Shown here: positions 63,113 through 64,000 of the stretch, piece by piece
How positions within the stretch are numbered: position 1 is the stretch's first letter
How the letters are laid out: the number at the start of each line of letters is the position of its first letter
From: Calliopsis andreniformis
Taxonomy: Eukaryota; Arthropoda; Insecta; Hymenoptera; Andrenidae
Length of the DNA: 64,000 nucleotides
Reading direction: 5' to 3'
NCBI RefSeq assembly: GCF_051401765.1
Contig: NC_135068.1
Coordinates: forward strand, 2,108,001 to 2,172,000
The notes under the pieces: model-generated
What the model was told of the DNA's origin: nothing
Database searches by the model: none
What the model saw: the letters and a program-made list of their open reading frames with translations, nothing else
Made by a program: the position numbers and the translations under genes

Positions 63113-63712
63113 TTCAAATTTCTGAAAGAAATTTGTTCAAGATCCCTCACCGCTTGCTTGAATTCCTTCGCTACAGTGGAGGGCGTTGCCTGAGGCTCTG
63201 CTACTGCTGCTGGCGGAGGTTGATTCGGTTGCGTGGTTGATTGCTTCTTCTCGGCCAAGCGTATTAGCAGATGTGTAAGGGAGCTCCACATGGCTCCTAA
63301 CAGCGGCGGTCTACATCCATAGACTGAGTGGAGGTGGCAGCAGTGGATAATGGTGTCGATTATGGTTTTGATGAACTTTATTATTCTGAAAATTCCCAAT
63401 ATTCCGGCTGCCAGTGACCCAAATGCTACAAATCCGTTCCAGAATCTTGTGACTGCACTTTCAGCTAATTTGGTGATTGTATCTTCATCGAATATACCTA
63501 TCAGAGAAACTGAACCAGGTGGAATGTTCCTTCCTGTGACTCCTCTGGCGAGTGTGTTGAGTATAGCTGTTTTTTCCGCAGGAAACATTATGTGATCACG
63601 TAGGTTTTCCAGATCTTTTTGCGAATATATTCCGCTTATTGCCAGAGCTGAGGCGGATACGTAATGCCACGATGGTTTTGTCATAGGCCGTAGCATTTGC
63701 GGAGGGATTCAT
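63109..63712 (-). pseudogene. Envelope-like glycoprotein, C-terminal part
   Basis: Frame 63109-63696, with a second frame (63596 upward) for the most N-terminal part. Contains LENLRDHIMFPAEK, VTRFWNGFVAFGS, a long hydrophobic segment (LAAGILGIFRIIKFIKTIID, about residues 95-115), then a Pro/Gln-rich cytoplasmic-like tail ending RDLEQISFRNLN. It lies just before the polypurine tract, the env position. It does not resemble the F-type env at 28850-30540. The layout recalls glycoproteins of chuvirus-like arthropod viruses that some LTR elements have captured, but I am not sure. Truncated at about 63712 by the repeat that follows. Confidence 0.5.
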
Positions 63713-63715
63713 GTA

Positions 63716-63990
63716 GGTGAATAAGAATGATGATGATATAGTGGGGGCAAAGCTAGTGGTGATAGCTACATGTAACGTGTGATCTGCTGAAACATTGTCA
63801 CAGTTTAGAATAAACAATTTCTGAGCGAAAGTATATGTGTGTGTGTGTAATGGAAAATATTCCAAGGAAATTGGAGTTTGCGGCGTTGGATGCTATAAGG
63901 ACTATTTTCATTTTCATTTTAATTATACTTTAATTAAGCTGTAACGAGCTACTCTCGGGAACACTTTCAGATAGTGTAATTGAAAAGATA
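63716..63990 (+). repeat. Inverted copy of the 5.8-6.15 kb locus (exon 1 of the small gene)
   Basis: Matches minus strand 6147 to about 5840: upstream flank, exon 1 (63849-63893, MENIPRKLEFAALDA against MVKHPKKLESAALDV) and the first intron. The donor is ATAAGG instead of GTAAGT, so it is probably not spliced. The copy runs off the window end. Confidence 0.85.
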
Positions 63991-64000
63991 TTGTTTGAGA

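Noticed and set aside
63596..63865. 89-codon minus frame as an env N-terminus
   Set aside because: Its part right of about 63714 matches the small-gene repeat at 5840-6147, so the frame is a chance fusion of two sequences.

Overview
The window is eukaryotic and looks insect, most likely a hymenopteran (perhaps an ant). It has spliced genes with GTAAGT donors, BEL/Pao, Gypsy and Copia LTR elements, a Polinton/Maverick, IS630-Tc1-mariner and piggyBac relics, R2 in 28S rDNA, and an R1-clade element abutting TTAGGTCTGGG repeats (a longer relative of the insect telomere unit TTAGG). It is almost wall-to-wall nested mobile DNA. Certain host coding sequence is limited to one probable glycosyltransferase exon fragment and two unidentified ORFs.

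Layout. 0-7 kb: piggyBac and Tc1-like relics, LTR and integrase scraps, minisatellites, a palindrome carrying the telomere-like motif, and a small three-exon gene (5468-5996, minus). 7-13.2 kb: the structural half of a Polinton (capsid-like protein, a second structural protein, adenain-type protease and pX-like basic protein on minus, integrase on plus), broken by two solo LTRs with exact target duplications. 13.2-17.6 kb: R1-clade element (TRAS/SART-like), minus, 3' half lost, 5' end against TTAGGTCTGGG repeats. 17.7-26.7 kb: a nearly whole BEL/Pao element, minus, with an extra ORF between integrase and 3' LTR. 28.3-28.7 kb: a second small three-exon gene. 28.8-31.6 kb: errantivirus-type env and LTR-like sequence. 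31.6-33 kb: a DD41D transposase, a second transposase fragment and the glycosyltransferase exon. 33-41 kb: Gypsy, Pao and Copia fragments and two unidentified ORFs. 41.7-50.7 kb: a cluster of site-specific non-LTR retrotransposons (second TRAS-like copy, 28S fragment with a 5'-truncated R2, another R2-clade element, further TRAS-like 3' and RT pieces). 50.7-57.5 kb: Copia RT split by a solo LTR, then a second BEL element with the same extra ORF. 57.6-59.1 kb: DD82E transposase. 60-64 kb: Gypsy RT, a decayed Cys-rich ORF, a gag-integrase deletion derivative sharing one LTR with an upstream env-bearing copy, and an inverted second copy of the first small-gene locus.

Most promising points: (1) an undescribed accessory ORF in the env position of two BEL elements, far more diverged than the adjacent pol and preceded in both by the same GC-rich stem-loop; (2) 11-bp telomere-like units at the junctions of the R1-clade element; (3) a structured 3' tail shared by this APE-type element and an R2-type element; (4) two compact three-exon, phase-0 small genes with a similar C-terminal motif. 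All reading is by eye. Family names rest on visible motifs; boundaries without target duplications are approximate.
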